Shown here: one piece after another, positions 63,856 to 64,000 of the stretch
How the letters are laid out: every line of letters begins with the position of its first letter
Numbering within the stretch: position 1 is the stretch's first letter
Source: Sulfuritalea sp.
Lineage (GTDB): Bacteria; Pseudomonadota; Gammaproteobacteria; Burkholderiales; Rhodocyclaceae
Reading direction: 5' to 3'
NCBI RefSeq assembly: GCF_017302275.1
Contig: NZ_JAFLDR010000007.1
Location: 62,001 to 126,000, forward strand
DNA: 64,000 nt
Notes under the pieces: model-generated
The model's database searches: none
Seen by the model: only the letters and a program-made list of their open reading frames with translations
Told to the model about the DNA's origin: nothing
Program-made: the position numbers and the translations under genes

Positions 63856-64000
63856 TTAGTTGAATTTGGCCGCCCTTGCCATCAGCTTCTCGATACCCGG
63901 CTCGTTCATGTTCCACGGTGTACCGGGATGGATGCAGCCGGCCGTGCATTTCTCGGCGGACTTGACGATGTCGGCGAACTTCGAGCCCTTCGGGTTGATC
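63856..64000 (-). CDS. 3' end of an Fe-S protein upstream of rnfC (rnfB position)
   Basis: The last 47 codons are visible, ending IEKLMARAAKFN, with KCTAGCIHPGTPWNMNEPGI upstream. The position is that of rnfB, and the stop lies five bases before rnfC. The CTAGCIHPG tail is not the usual RnfB ending, so this could be a fused or different ferredoxin-type protein. The gene continues past the window. Confidence 0.5.
   Translation of the reverse strand, partial: INPKGSKFADIVKSAEKCTAGCIHPGTPWNMNEPGIEKLMARAAKFN

Overview
The window reads as chromosomal DNA of a GC-rich betaproteobacterium that oxidises sulfur and also degrades fatty acids and aromatic acids. The Rhodocyclales/Sulfuritalea-Sterolibacterium neighbourhood is my guess from gene content, not from any search. 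The defining block is a complete reverse-type dissimilatory sulfite reductase operon, dsrABEFHC-MKLJOPNR (40468-52996), in the order known from Allochromatium. A siroheme methyltransferase gene follows it.

Layout. 1-8437: electron-transfer flavoprotein functions (ETF:ubiquinone oxidoreductase C-terminus, etfBA), an acyl-CoA dehydrogenase, a MocR regulator with a divergent DUF2917 gene, a CbiM-like membrane protein, and a TetR regulator with two operator-like palindromes. 8558-10078: an IS110/IS1111-type insertion sequence with a long non-coding end that may encode a guide RNA, followed by an AT-richer orphan AAA ATPase (10191-11459). 11707-17244: a beta-oxidation operon (acyl-CoA dehydrogenase, fadN-type fusion, thiolase). 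17362-23626: mixed housekeeping and unknown genes, including an isochorismatase, an exonuclease, an IclR regulator, a Fic protein with a start-codon problem, a rhodanese and a lipoprotein. 24022-28919: glgC, glgP and a hexose-6-phosphate mutarotase. 29070-31530: arfB, DUF1415 and dbpA. 31586-35252: paaABCDE, phenylacetyl-CoA epoxidase. 35406-40287: a leftward gene set ending in a module beside dsrA. It contains a TauD-like oxygenase, a 201-aa unknown, a cysteine-free DsrC paralogue, a double TusA, a Cas6/RAMP-like protein and a 79-aa unknown. 53225-57967: SUMT, a diguanylate cyclase and a hybrid histidine kinase. 58187-64000: a leftward rnf cluster with a ferredoxin-NADP reductase-like gene and a small Cys-rich membrane protein.

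How it works together. The Dsr proteins oxidise stored or relayed sulfane sulfur to sulfite. TusA, DsrEFH and DsrC carry the sulfur, DsrMKJOP and DsrL handle the electrons, and SUMT with DsrN serve the siroheme amide cofactor. ETF, ETF-QO and the acyl-CoA dehydrogenases feed electrons from acyl-CoA oxidation to quinone. Rnf probably makes low-potential ferredoxin.

The most unusual signal is not a gene. A bipartite 20-base sequence, GTCGGCGC-N7-ACGGC, occurs 15 times in the 64 kb (once with T as last base). It lies both between genes and inside unrelated genes, where it is read in at least five different frames, so the DNA and not a protein is conserved. A second, longer GC-rich dispersed element (about 60-200 bp) has four copies, three of them around the dsr region.
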